In this document: positions 52,736 to 60,886 of the stretch, piece after piece
How the letters are laid out: each line of letters starts with the position of its first letter
Numbering within the stretch: position 1 is the stretch's first letter
Origin: JBFLVU01 sp964589625
GTDB taxonomy: Bacteria; Acidobacteriota; UBA4820; DSQY01
Assembly (NCBI GenBank): GCA_964589625.1
Contig: CAZPSH010000001.1
Span: forward strand, 62,001-126,000
Direction: 5' to 3'
Length of the DNA stretch: 64,000 nt
Position numbers and translations under genes: made by a program
Notes under the pieces: generated by a model
The model's database searches: none
Seen by the model: only the letters and a program-made list of their open reading frames with translations
What the model was told of the DNA's origin: nothing

Positions 52736-53823
52736 GGCGCGCTCCGCTTCCCCGGTTCCCCCCGGCTTCGACTATAGAGGACCAGAAACCTTTTGTCCAT
52801 TGGCCTCAGCACGATGGAGGCCTCCGCGGGGAGCGCGCCCGGCGACTCGAGCAGGAGCCCGTATCGGCCCGGAGCCAGGTCTCGGAAGAAGAAATTTCCC
52901 TCCCACAGGTCCATGGAAACGGCCACGCCGTCCCCGTCCAGGCGGGCCTTCCCTTCTAGGGGTCGGTCGCCCTCGCCCAGGAACTTGCCGTGGACCAAGC
53001 CACCCGTCGACGCCGACACGTTCGGGCGCGCCCAAAGGCGGCAGGGGCGCCCTTGGGGAGGCTCGAAGGCCAGGCGGTCCACGGATGACACCGTGACGAG
53101 GCGACTTCCGGTGAGGGAGCGTAGGGCCGCGGCCTCCAGGTCAGGGCCGATCCGGAGGACCACGTACCGGTGGGGGACCCAGCCCACGGACAGGAGGGGA
53201 TCGCAAAAGACGTCCCCGGCGCCGGGCAACGCGACCTGAAGCCACGCGTGGAGGCGGCCCCCCTGAAGGACCAGGGGCTCCTGGGAAATCGGAGCGCGGA
53301 GTCCCACGACGTACAGGCTGTCCAGGCCTTGAGAATGCAGGAGAAGGCGGGCGACGGCGGAGAATCCCAGACAGGAGGCGCGGCCCCGCTGAAGGACCTG
53401 GTCCGGCGTTTCCTCGAACCCGGCGATTTCGGCGTAGTCCAGCCGGGCGCGCACGGCCACGAAAACGGCCACGAGCGCCTCGTCGGCCCTCCGGCACGAT
53501 GCCAAGGACTTGGAAAGGTCCCTGGAAAAGTCCTCCGGGAGGCCTGGGGGAAGGGGCCGCGCCCGGAAGGGGGCGCGGACGCCGAGGGGCTTGGCCGAAA
53601 CGCGGACCCGGACCTCCCATCCCGTGCCTTCCGGGAGAACCTCCTGGCGGAACCCGTTCACCTCGACCGCAGGCGGGGCGGGGGCGCCGGGGGCTTCGAT
53701 CCGGTACACGGCCCTGGCCTCGCCCGAAACCCATCCCACGCCCTCCTCCGCCCGCAACGGCGCGGGGACGAGGGCGAAGAGGAGGAGGGAGAGGAGTCTA
53801 CACGGAAGCGCGGTAGATGGCAT
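52732..53823 (-). CDS. secreted transglutaminase-like protein
   Basis: 363 residues with a signal peptide (about 1-25). The papain-like triad is Cys151 (GRASCLGFSAVARLLL), His192 (GRLHAWLQV) and Asp208 (FCDPLLSVGW). The C-terminal 100 residues are beta-rich and may be a carboxypeptidase-regulatory-like fold (GKARLDGDGVAVSMDLWEGNFFF then LAPGRYGLLL). It probably acts on peptides or cell-wall material outside the cytoplasm. The start overlaps nusB by 26 bases, and no in-frame ATG lies further down in the signal region. Confidence 0.82.
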   Translation of the reverse strand: MPSTALPCRLLSLLLFALVPAPLRAEEGVGWVSGEARAVYRIEAPGAPAPPAVEVNGFRQEVLPEGTGWEVRVRVSAKPLGVRAPFRARPLPPGLPEDFSRDLSKSLASCRRADEALVAVFVAVRARLDYAEIAGFEETPDQVLQRGRASCLGFSAVARLLLHSQGLDSLYVVGLRAPISQEPLVLQGGRLHAWLQVALPGAGDVFCDPLLSVGWVPHRYVVLRIGPDLEAAALRSLTGSRLVTVSSVDRLAFEPPQGRPCRLWARPNVSASTGGLVHGKFLGEGDRPLEGKARLDGDGVAVSMDLWEGNFFFRDLAPGRYGLLLESPGALPAEASIVLRPMDKRFLVLYSRSRGEPGKRSAP

Positions 53824-54205
53824 CCAGGACGCCGTTCAGAAATTTGCCCGACTCGTCTCCGCCGTACTTTTTCCCGATGTCCACCGCTTCGTTGATGGCC
53901 ACCTTGGACGGCACGTCGGGGTCGAAGACCATCTCGTAGGCGGCGAGGCGGAGGAGGCCGCGGTCGGTTCGGGTGAGGCGCTCGAGCTTCCAGTGGAGGA
54001 GATGCCGGCGGAGGAGGGCGTCGATCTCCTCCCGGTGGGTCCAAACCCCTTCAATGAGGGCCCTGGCGAAGGCCCTTACGCGCTTTGAGCCCCGCCGTTC
54101 GCGGTCCAGGAGCGGGAGCACGGATGCCAGGTCCTCCACGCCTAGGTCGAGCTGGTAAATGTAGTCCAGCGCCAGTTCTCGCCCCTCGCGGCGGATGCCC
54201 ATCAT
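53798..54205 (-). CDS. nusB: transcription antitermination protein NusB
   Basis: 135 residues. The conserved RELALDYIYQLDLG start, RLTRTDRGLLRLAAYEM and the end VAINEAVDIGKKYGGDESGKFLNGVLDAI are diagnostic. NusB binds boxA RNA with NusE in rRNA antitermination. It starts in an ATGA overlap with ribH, the common ribH-nusB arrangement. Confidence 0.96.
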   Translation of the reverse strand: MMGIRREGRELALDYIYQLDLGVEDLASVLPLLDRERRGSKRVRAFARALIEGVWTHREEIDALLRRHLLHWKLERLTRTDRGLLRLAAYEMVFDPDVPSKVAINEAVDIGKKYGGDESGKFLNGVLDAIYRASV

Positions 54206-54666
54206 AGGGCCTTGTAGAGGTTGACCATCTCGATGGCCGCAAGGGCGGCGTCGAAGCCCTTGTTGCCGGCCTTGGTGCCCGAGCGTTCGATGGCCTGCTC
54301 CAGGGTGTCCGTCGTGATGACGCCGAAGAGGACGGGCTTGCCCGTCTCCAGGGCCGTCACGGCCAATCCCTTGGCCACCTCGGCGGCGATGTACTCAAAG
54401 TGGGGCGTGTTTCCCCGGATGAGGGCGCCCAGCGCGATAACCGCATCGTACTTGTTGCCCTCCGCCATCTTCTTGGCCACGAGCGGAATCTCGAACCCGC
54501 CCGGGACCCAGGCCACGGCGATGGCCTTCTCGTCCGCTCCGTGGCGGGAAAGGCAGTCCAGGGCCCCGTCCAGAAGTTTGTTCGAGAAGAACTCATTGAA
54601 GCGGCTCACCACAATCCCGAAGCGGAAGCCCTTGGCGGAAAGGGCGCCTTCAAGGGTCTTGACCAT
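54202..54666 (-). CDS. ribH: 6,7-dimethyl-8-ribityllumazine synthase
   Basis: 154 residues from ATG 54666 with GGAGGA upstream. FGIVVSRFNEFFSNKLLDGA, the substrate loop WVPGGFEIP and GALIRGNTPHFEYI with the catalytic His are intact. It catalyses the penultimate step of riboflavin synthesis. No FMN riboswitch or other rib genes are next to it. See the repeat tract upstream. Confidence 0.96.
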   Translation of the reverse strand: MVKTLEGALSAKGFRFGIVVSRFNEFFSNKLLDGALDCLSRHGADEKAIAVAWVPGGFEIPLVAKKMAEGNKYDAVIALGALIRGNTPHFEYIAAEVAKGLAVTALETGKPVLFGVITTDTLEQAIERSGTKAGNKGFDAALAAIEMVNLYKAL

Positions 54667-54712
54667 GCGATCCTCCCTCCGCATTGCGCGGGCTTTTGCG
54701 CCCACCGGAAAC

Positions 54713-54718
54713 AGTATA
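54713..54718 (-). promoter_or_regulatory. candidate -10 element of the ribH operon
   Basis: Minus-strand TATACT, 46 bases before the ribH start. A -35 at 17 bases upstream would fall inside the G-rich tandem repeat, where no TTG-like hexamer is present. Confidence 0.35.
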
Positions 54719-54722
54719 CTAC

Positions 54723-54770
54723 GGGACTGGGGGACTGGGGGACTGGGGGACTAGGGGACTAAGGGACGGG
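54723..54770. repeat. G-rich tandem repeat, potential G-quadruplex
   Basis: Four to five near-perfect eight-base units of the form GGGGGACT, decaying to GGGGACTA and GGGACGGG. Four G-runs of four to five bases with three-base loops meet the G-quadruplex rule on the plus strand. The tract is followed directly by the assembly gap. Confidence 0.85.
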
Positions 54771-54780
54771 NNNNNNNNNN
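54771..54780. other. assembly gap (10 N)
   Basis: Ten unknown bases inside low-complexity sequence; the true length of the tract is unknown. G-rich, less regular sequence continues on the far side. Confidence 0.98.
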
Positions 54781-54875
54781 AACAACCCCCCCCGGGGCGG
54801 GGGGCTGGGGGGCTTGGGGTGATTGGGGCCGGGGGCTCGGGGGGCAGTGGGCCACTGGGGGACTGGGAAGAAGCG

Positions 54876-54987
54876 CGTCTCTCGTCTTCCGTCTTCCGTC
54901 TTCCGTCTAACGTCTCCCGTCTTCCGTCTTCCGTCTAACGTCTCTCGTCTAACGTCTAACTTCTCTCGTCCAACGTCTCCCGTCTCG
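54876..54987. repeat. 16-copy heptamer array CGTCTNN
   Basis: Sixteen consecutive seven-base units, mostly CGTCTTC, CGTCTAA, CGTCTCC and CGTCTCT, with one CTTCTCT and one CGTCCAA. The array ends nine bases before the 3' end of the sugar-kinase gene on the opposite strand. No spacers are present, so it is a minisatellite, not CRISPR. Confidence 0.9.
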
Positions 54988-54995
54988 CTCTGTGG

Positions 54996-55907
54996 TCACA
55001 GGTCTTCGAACCGGGTGAGCCTCCGGAAGGCTCGGTAGCGCTCGGCGATCTCCGGCCAAGAGAGGGACGAAAGCCGCGTCATGGAGAAGTCCTCCACGTT
55101 GAAGGAGGCCATCACGCTGCCCAGGACGATGGCCTGGCGGATCGCCTCGGGGTCGGCGGAGCCGTCGGAGGCCAGGCGCCCCATGAATCCGCCCGCGAAG
55201 GAGTCGCCGGCGCCCGTTGGATCGAACACGGTCTCCAGCGGGTAGCCGGGCGCGGCGAAGAGGGCCTCCGCCGACACCGCCAGAACACCGTATTCCCCCC
55301 GCTTTACGATGAGGCTCTTTGGGCCCCAGGCCAGGATTCTGCGGGCGGCCTTGAGGAGGTTGGCCTCCCCGGAGAGCTGTCGGGACTCGGCTTCATTGAT
55401 GACGAGGATGTCCACCCTGGGCAGGAGGGCGAGGAGGTCCTCGCGGGCGCTTTCGATCCAGTAGTTCATGGTGTCGGCGGCCACGAGACGGGGCGCCTCC
55501 ACCTGGTCGAGGACTTTGGCTTGGGCCCTTGGGTCCATATTAGCCAGGAAGACGAAGGGGACCCGTCGCCAGGAGGCGGGAACGACGGGGTCGAAGGCGG
55601 TAAGGACGTTGAGGTCCGTGCGAAGGGTTCGCGCCTCGTTCAGGTCGAAGCCGTACTCGCCCTTCCAGTGGAAGCACTTCTCGCCGGGAAGGGTGGTGAG
55701 CCCCTCCAGGTCCACGCCCCTCTCCTCCAAGAGCCGCCGGTCCGACGCCTCGAAATCCTCTCCCACCACGGCCAGGATTCCGGCGTCCGTGAAATAGGAG
55801 GCCGCCGTGGCGCAGTACGCGGCCGAGCCGCCGAGGATGCGTTCGCGCACCCCGAAGGGGGTCTTCACGCTGTCGTAGGCCACCGTCCCCACGATGAGGA
55901 GGTTCAT
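54996..55907 (-). CDS. PfkB-family carbohydrate/nucleoside kinase
   Basis: 303 residues from ATG 55907 with AAGGAGA upstream. The ribokinase-fold signatures are ILGGSAAYCATAASYF in the N-terminal half and DPTGAGDSFAGGFMG with the catalytic Asp. The substrate is not known. The gene starts in a four-base overlap (ATGA) with the phosphorylase gene, so the two are coupled and probably act in nucleoside or methylthioribose salvage. Confidence 0.9.
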   Translation of the reverse strand: MNLLIVGTVAYDSVKTPFGVRERILGGSAAYCATAASYFTDAGILAVVGEDFEASDRRLLEERGVDLEGLTTLPGEKCFHWKGEYGFDLNEARTLRTDLNVLTAFDPVVPASWRRVPFVFLANMDPRAQAKVLDQVEAPRLVAADTMNYWIESAREDLLALLPRVDILVINEAESRQLSGEANLLKAARRILAWGPKSLIVKRGEYGVLAVSAEALFAAPGYPLETVFDPTGAGDSFAGGFMGRLASDGSADPEAIRQAIVLGSVMASFNVEDFSMTRLSSLSWPEIAERYRAFRRLTRFEDL

Positions 55908-56788
55908 GGCGTGTCTCCTTCCCCGAGAAGGCGCTGGAGAAGGGGGCGAAGGCGCTGGGTCGTGGCCTCGGGCCAGGCCTCCCTCCGGGTCACGACGGCG
56001 TTCGTGAGGGCGGTGCGGCAGAAGCATTCCGACGAGGGGGGAGGGGAGGCCACGGCGGCCGCAAGGACGGCGCGGGCCCGCTCGCTGTTTTGGCCGAGAA
56101 TCCTTAGGACGTCTTCGATCTTGACGGAGGCGTGATCCGGGTGCCAGCAATCGAAGTCCGTAACCAGGGCGAGGGAGGCGTAGCACATTTCGGCCTCCCG
56201 GCAGAGCTTGGCCTCCTGCGCGTTGGTCATGCCGATGACGTCCATGCCCCAGGCCCGGTAGAGGAGGCTCTCGGCTCGAGTGGAAAAGAGCGGGCCCTCC
56301 ATGCAGAGGTAGGTGCCGCCGTCGTGGGCCTGAACCCCAAGGCTGCGGCAGGATTCGAGGAGCTGGGCCCGCAGGGAGGGGCAGAAGGGCTCCGCGAGGC
56401 TCGCGTGGGCCACGATGCCCTCGCCGAAGAAGGTGTCCGCGCGATGGCGCGTGCGGTCCACGAGTTGGTCGGGCACCACCGCATGCCCCGGAACATACTT
56501 CTCCTTCAGGCTGCCGACGGCCGAGGCCGAAAGGACGGCGCTGGCCCCCAGGATCTTGAAGCCATAGACGTTGGCCCGGAAATTGATCTCCGAGGGAAGA
56601 ATCCTGTGGCCCTCCCCGTGGCGCGCGAGGAAGGCCACGCGCCGGCCCGAGAGACGACCCATCACGTAGGCGTCCGAGGGCTCGCCGAAGGGGGTCCTCA
56701 GGCGGACCCTCGCCGATTCCTCGAAACCCGGCATCTCGTAGAGCCCCGTCCCGCCGATGATCCCGTACTCCACCGGTTCCATATCCAT
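55904..56788 (-). CDS. mtnP: S-methyl-5'-thioadenosine phosphorylase-type enzyme
   Basis: 294 residues from ATG 56788. GGTGLYE at the N-terminus, RHGEGHRILPSEINFRAN, CMEGPLFSTRAES and GMTNAQEAKLCREAEMCYA are the family motifs; the enzyme cleaves methylthioadenosine with phosphate to adenine and methylthioribose-1-phosphate. Inosine or guanosine phosphorylases of the same family are a less likely alternative. It is divergent from aconitase across about 150 bases. Confidence 0.93.
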   Translation of the reverse strand: MDMEPVEYGIIGGTGLYEMPGFEESARVRLRTPFGEPSDAYVMGRLSGRRVAFLARHGEGHRILPSEINFRANVYGFKILGASAVLSASAVGSLKEKYVPGHAVVPDQLVDRTRHRADTFFGEGIVAHASLAEPFCPSLRAQLLESCRSLGVQAHDGGTYLCMEGPLFSTRAESLLYRAWGMDVIGMTNAQEAKLCREAEMCYASLALVTDFDCWHPDHASVKIEDVLRILGQNSERARAVLAAAVASPPPSSECFCRTALTNAVVTRREAWPEATTQRLRPLLQRLLGEGDTP

Positions 56789-56865
56789 GAGTCCCTCGCC
56801 AAAGAACCCCAATGTAGCACGGACGGCGGCGGGAGGCTGAGGGCTCCGGATTGGGAGCATTCGCC

Positions 56866-56894
56866 TTGACACCCCCCCGGGTGGCCCCTAGAAT
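56866..56894 (+). promoter_or_regulatory. aconitase promoter
   Basis: Consensus TTGACA and TAGAAT separated by exactly 17 bases, 47 bases before the aconitase start. The stretch TCTTTTTCCGGGG follows. Confidence 0.75.
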
Positions 56895-56941
56895 GGCCCC
56901 TCTTTTTCCGGGGGGAAACGCACACAACCGTGGAGGCGCGC

Positions 56942-58870
56942 ATGGCCGAGAACTTGGTCCAGAAGATCCTCAAGGCCCATCTGGTGGAAGGTGACCTTCA
57001 TTCGGGCGACGAGATCGCCATCCGGGTGGACCAGACGCTCACCCAGGACGCGACGGGCACCATGGCCTACCTGCAGTTCGAGACCATGGGCATCCCCCGC
57101 GTAAAGACCAAGCTCTCGGTCTCCTACGTGGACCACAACACGCTTCAAGTGGGCTTCGAAAACGCCGACGACCACCGCTACCTTCAGACCGTCGCGGCCC
57201 GGTACGGCATCCACTACAGCAAGGCCGGGAACGGCATCTGCCACCAGGTCCACGTGGAGCGCTTCGGCGTGCCGGGCAAGACCCTCCTCGGCTCGGACAG
57301 CCACACCCCCACGGGGGGCGGCATCGGCATGATCGCCATCGGCGTGGGCGGGCTGGACGTGGCCGTGGCCATGGGCGGAGGCGCCTTTTACATGCCCCGG
57401 CCCAAGGTGGTGAAAGTGAACCTCACGGGCCGTTTTCAGCCCTTCGTCTCCGCCAAGGACGTGATCCTCAAGCTCCTTTCGATCATGACCACCAAGGGCA
57501 ACGTGGGAAAGATCGTGGAGTACGCCGGTCCGGCGCTGAAACATCTCACCGTGCCCGAGCGCGCCACCATCACCAACATGGGCGCCGAACTGGGCGTCAC
57601 CACGTCGGTCTTCCCCAGCGACGACCAGACCCTTGCCTTCCTCAAGGCCCAGAAGCGCGAGGGGGCCTGGACGCGCCTGGAGGCCGATCCGGACGCCGCG
57701 TACGACCAGGTCATCGAGATCGACCTCTCGTCCCTCGAACCCATGGTGGCCCAGCCCCACAGCCCTGACAACGTGGCCACCGTGGCCTCCCTCAAGGGGC
57801 AGAAGGTTCACCAGGTCTGCGTGGGCTCCTGCACCAACTCCTCCCTGCGCGATCTCGCGGTCCTCGCCCACATGCTGAAGGGCCGGAAAGTCCATCCCGA
57901 TGTGGAGCTGGTCGTGGCTCCGGGCTCCCGCCAGGTGGAAATGGAGGCGGCCAACCGTGGTTTCCTGACGGCCTTCCTCCAGGCCGGCGCCCGGGTGGCC
58001 GAGAGCGCCTGCGGCTTCTGCATCGGCTCGGGGCACGCCCCCGGCTCGGGGGAGGTCTCGGTCCGGTCCAACAACCGCAACTTCAAGGGCCGCTCGGGAA
58101 CCGCCGACGCCATGATCTTTCTCGCCAGCCCCGAGACCTGCGCCGCCTGCGCCCTGACGGGCGAGTTCAGCGACCCCCGCACCCTCGGCATCGCCCCGGT
58201 GGACGTGGACATGCCCGCCGAATTCGTCATCGACGACTCCATGGTCCTCGTCCCGCCCGCCGACGGCTCCAGGGTTGACGTGGTGCGCGGCCCCAACATC
58301 GGCGCCCCGCCCAAGACCGACGCCTTGCCCGACCGGCTGGAGAAGAGCGTCCTGCTCAAGGTGGGGGACAAGATCACCACCGACCACATCATGCCCGCTG
58401 GCCAGTATCTAAAGTACCGCTCCAACATCCCCAAGTACGCCGAGGTGGTCTTCATCGGCGTGGACCCGGCCTTCGCGACCCGGGCCAAGGAGAAGGGCGG
58501 GGGCTTCGTCGTGGGCGGCGACTCCTACGGCCAGGGATCCTCCCGCGAACACGCCGCCATCTGTCCCTCCTTCCTCGGCGTCAAGGCCGTGTTCGCCAAG
58601 GCCATCGAGCGCATCCATCGAGCCAACCTCGTGAACTTCGGAATCCTGCCCCTGCTGTTCCTTGACCCCGCCGACTACGACCGCATCGAGCAGGGCGACG
58701 GCTTCGTGATCGAGGGCATACACGCCGCCCTCGACGGTGACCGGATTTTCACCGTGACGGACACGACCAAGGGTTTCTCTTTCCGCGCCAAGGCCGACGT
58801 CACGCCCCGACAGGCCGCCATTCTTAAGGACGGCGGCCTCCTCAACCACATCGCCAAGGGCGGAAAGTAG
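56942..58870 (+). CDS. acn: aconitate hydratase, short Aquifex-type form
   Basis: 642 residues from ATG 56942; a GTG 12 bases upstream contains the GGAGG ribosome site and is not used. Fe-S ligands are Cys297 (SCTNSS), Cys357 and Cys360 (CGFCIG). The swivel domain (GDSYGQGSSREHAA) is attached at the C-terminus. It interconverts citrate and isocitrate. It is shorter than AcnA/AcnB (about 850-900) and fits the Aquifex-like TCA enzyme. Monocistronic with promoter and terminator. Confidence 0.94.
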   Translation: MAENLVQKILKAHLVEGDLHSGDEIAIRVDQTLTQDATGTMAYLQFETMGIPRVKTKLSVSYVDHNTLQVGFENADDHRYLQTVAARYGIHYSKAGNGICHQVHVERFGVPGKTLLGSDSHTPTGGGIGMIAIGVGGLDVAVAMGGGAFYMPRPKVVKVNLTGRFQPFVSAKDVILKLLSIMTTKGNVGKIVEYAGPALKHLTVPERATITNMGAELGVTTSVFPSDDQTLAFLKAQKREGAWTRLEADPDAAYDQVIEIDLSSLEPMVAQPHSPDNVATVASLKGQKVHQVCVGSCTNSSLRDLAVLAHMLKGRKVHPDVELVVAPGSRQVEMEAANRGFLTAFLQAGARVAESACGFCIGSGHAPGSGEVSVRSNNRNFKGRSGTADAMIFLASPETCAACALTGEFSDPRTLGIAPVDVDMPAEFVIDDSMVLVPPADGSRVDVVRGPNIGAPPKTDALPDRLEKSVLLKVGDKITTDHIMPAGQYLKYRSNIPKYAEVVFIGVDPAFATRAKEKGGGFVVGGDSYGQGSSREHAAICPSFLGVKAVFAKAIERIHRANLVNFGILPLLFLDPADYDRIEQGDGFVIEGIHAALDGDRIFTVTDTTKGFSFRAKADVTPRQAAILKDGGLLNHIAKGGK

Positions 58871-58896
58871 TTCCCCGCCTTGTATCTGCGCATCGG

Positions 58897-58927
58897 GAAG
58901 GCCGCCTCCGGGCGGCCTTCTTGTCTT
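58897..58927 (+). terminator. aconitase terminator
   Basis: Perfect ten-base stem GAAGGCCGCC / GGCGGCCTTC with a TCCG loop and a TTGTCTT tail, 26 bases after the stop. Confidence 0.82.
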
Positions 58928-59082
58928 TCGGATGGGGACAGCGCCCGAGGAATCAAATCCCAAAATCTGCCCGGCGACGCATCGAGAACGGCCACGACAC
59001 TCCACCTCTTCGATGGAAGCACGGGTCTCGCGCCGTAGCGGAGGGCACGTGTGCTACAGTAGGAACGGCTTGGGAGGGCGCC

Positions 59083-59736
59083 ATGAAGCTTCTGATCGTG
59101 GACGACATGCGGGCGTTCCTGGACCTGGAGAAGACGTTCCTCCGGCGGGCGGACTGCCAGATTCTCACGGCCACCACGGGGCTCGAAGCCATCAAGGTGG
59201 CCCAGCAGGCCCACCCCCACCTGATCCTCCTGGACGTCGAAATGCCCGAGATGACGGGCATCGAGGCGGCGCGCTTCCTGAGCCGAACACCGGGGCTGAA
59301 GGACATTCCGGTGGTGATCCTGTCGGGAAACGACTACCGGCAGGCCGCCTTGGAAGCGGGGGCTCAGGAGTTCGTGAAGAAGCCGGTGGACGAGGGGGCC
59401 TTTCTGCAGATCGTGACACGCTACGTGCCCCTGCGGGTGCGGAAGGACGCGCGCAAGCCGCTGGAGAGCCCGGGGACGCTGGTCGTGGGCCGGAGGGAGA
59501 TCAAGGCCATGGCGATGGATGTCTCAGCTTCGGGGGCGTTCATCGTGACGGACGCGCGCCTGGAGATCGGCGACCGGCTGGGTCTTCACTTCCACATTCC
59601 CCGGAGCGGCGAAAAGCGGGAGATCCGCGTGGAGGCCATGGTCGTGCGCACGGCGCCTCCACGGGGCTTCGGCCTCGGCTTCGCGGACATCTCCGAAGGC
59701 GCCGTCCTCCTCCTGCGCGAATACGTGGGCGGGTGA
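59083..59736 (+). CDS. receiver-PilZ response regulator
   Basis: 217 residues from ATG 59083 with GGGAGGG upstream. An N-terminal receiver domain has Asp7/Asp8, phosphoacceptor Asp51 in LLDVEMPEMTG, SGND and the Lys in FVKKPVD. A PilZ domain follows from about 125 (VGRREIKAMAMDVSASGAFI). The PilZ domain has the DxSxxG motif but lacks a clear RxxxR before it, so c-di-GMP binding is doubtful. A cognate kinase is not adjacent. Confidence 0.88.
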   Translation: MKLLIVDDMRAFLDLEKTFLRRADCQILTATTGLEAIKVAQQAHPHLILLDVEMPEMTGIEAARFLSRTPGLKDIPVVILSGNDYRQAALEAGAQEFVKKPVDEGAFLQIVTRYVPLRVRKDARKPLESPGTLVVGRREIKAMAMDVSASGAFIVTDARLEIGDRLGLHFHIPRSGEKREIRVEAMVVRTAPPRGFGLGFADISEGAVLLLREYVGG

Positions 59737-59835
59737 TGGACGGAGACAGGGGAACAGAGGCATCAAGAAGCCAAGACACTAGAAACCAAGAGAGCAGGGA
59801 ACAGGGACGGGAATCAATGGGGCAGGGGCGAAGCC

Positions 59836-60744
59836 CTATTGCCCGGGTGGGGTGTTCTGGCGTTCCACAGAGCGCGTGGCGCTTTCAGCCATCTGCCCCA
59901 GGAGCATCGCGGCCACGATGAGCGCCCCCCCAATCAGGCCGCGCGCACCAAGGTGTTCCCCGCCAAGAAGTACGGCGAACAGGCCCGCGAAGACCGGCTC
60001 CATCGTGAAGATGACGGCCGTCTGGATGGCGGAGGTGTGGCGCTGAAAGGTGGTCTGAACGTAGTAGGCCAGAGCGGTGGCGAGGAGGGCCGTGAGGAGG
60101 ATGCCCCGAAGGGCGGGAGAGGGGATGGGCCAGACCAAGCCCAGGCTGGGAACCGAGAAGATCCAGCCGAGGACCGCCACCGTGGCGACTTGGGCGAGGG
60201 TGAGGACGCCGGTGTCGTGGCGGCGGGCCATGTGGGACGTGAGGAGAAGATGCACGGCGTACACGGCGGCACAGCAGACGCTGAGCAGGTCGCCGACGTT
60301 GAACGGCTCTTCACTCCTGGGCCAGGATAGGAAGCCAAGCCCTCCCGTGGCCAGCGCCACGGCGGCCCACGCCACGGCGGGGGGCGACTTCCGGGTCAGC
60401 GCGACCTGAAACACCGGAGTGAGGACGACGAAGAGGCCGGTGATGAAGCCGCTGTGGGCGGCGGTGGTGTACAGGAGACCCAGCGTCTGGAAGGCGTAGC
60501 CCGAGAAGAGGGCGACGCCCATGAGGACGCCCCCCCGAATGGCTTCGGGCGTGACGGCACGCAGACGGCGCAGGAGGAAGGGCGAGAGGATCACCGCCGC
60601 CAGGGTGAAGCGGACGGCGAGGAAGGGGAAGACCGGGTAGACAGCCACGGACTCCTTGACGAGGAGGAAGCTCCAGCCCCAGATGGCCGTCACCGCCACG
60701 AGGGCCACCACCGGCAGGCTCCGTCCTCCCGTTGCGCCGTTCAT
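59836..60744 (-). CDS. EamA-family (DMT) transporter
   Basis: 302 residues with about ten transmembrane helices in two EamA repeats, the first with IWGWSFLLVKESVAVYP and the second with AAVYAVHLLLTSHMA. The family exports amino acids, metabolites or drugs; the substrate cannot be assigned. It is followed by an independent terminator and the ornithine-aminotransferase-like gene on the same strand. The 99 bases before 59836 hold only A/G-rich degenerate repeats. Confidence 0.9.
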   Translation of the reverse strand: MNGATGGRSLPVVALVAVTAIWGWSFLLVKESVAVYPVFPFLAVRFTLAAVILSPFLLRRLRAVTPEAIRGGVLMGVALFSGYAFQTLGLLYTTAAHSGFITGLFVVLTPVFQVALTRKSPPAVAWAAVALATGGLGFLSWPRSEEPFNVGDLLSVCCAAVYAVHLLLTSHMARRHDTGVLTLAQVATVAVLGWIFSVPSLGLVWPIPSPALRGILLTALLATALAYYVQTTFQRHTSAIQTAVIFTMEPVFAGLFAVLLGGEHLGARGLIGGALIVAAMLLGQMAESATRSVERQNTPPGQ

Positions 60745-60836
60745 CCCCGATGCCCCGGCAGGGCTTCCGCCTGCGCCGCCCGGACGGATTCGCCCCTTCC
60801 CGTCCTTCGCGCCATGTGCCCTCCCACTCGAAGCAA

Positions 60837-60866
60837 GGGGGCCATCTCCGCGCGGAGACGGCCCCC
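60837..60866 (-). terminator. terminator downstream of the aminotransferase gene
   Basis: Two nested perfect arms, GGGGGCC / GGCCCCC around TCTCCGCGCGGAGA, form a nearly 15-base stem with a one-base mismatch; on the minus strand a TTGCTT tail follows. It lies 20 bases after the stop of the gene at 60887. Confidence 0.78.
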
Positions 60867-60886
60867 CGATTCTTCGCTCGTTCGAT

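Noticed and set aside
54667..54712. FMN riboswitch before ribH
   Set aside because: The leader is only about 46 bases and lacks RFN-element sequences.
54876..54987. CRISPR array
   Set aside because: The unit is seven bases with no spacers; it is a tandem minisatellite.
59737..59835. Possible degenerate repeat or small gene before the EamA stop
   Set aside because: The A/G-rich stretch shows only loose repetition such as GGGAACAGGGAC and no coding or regulatory signal.
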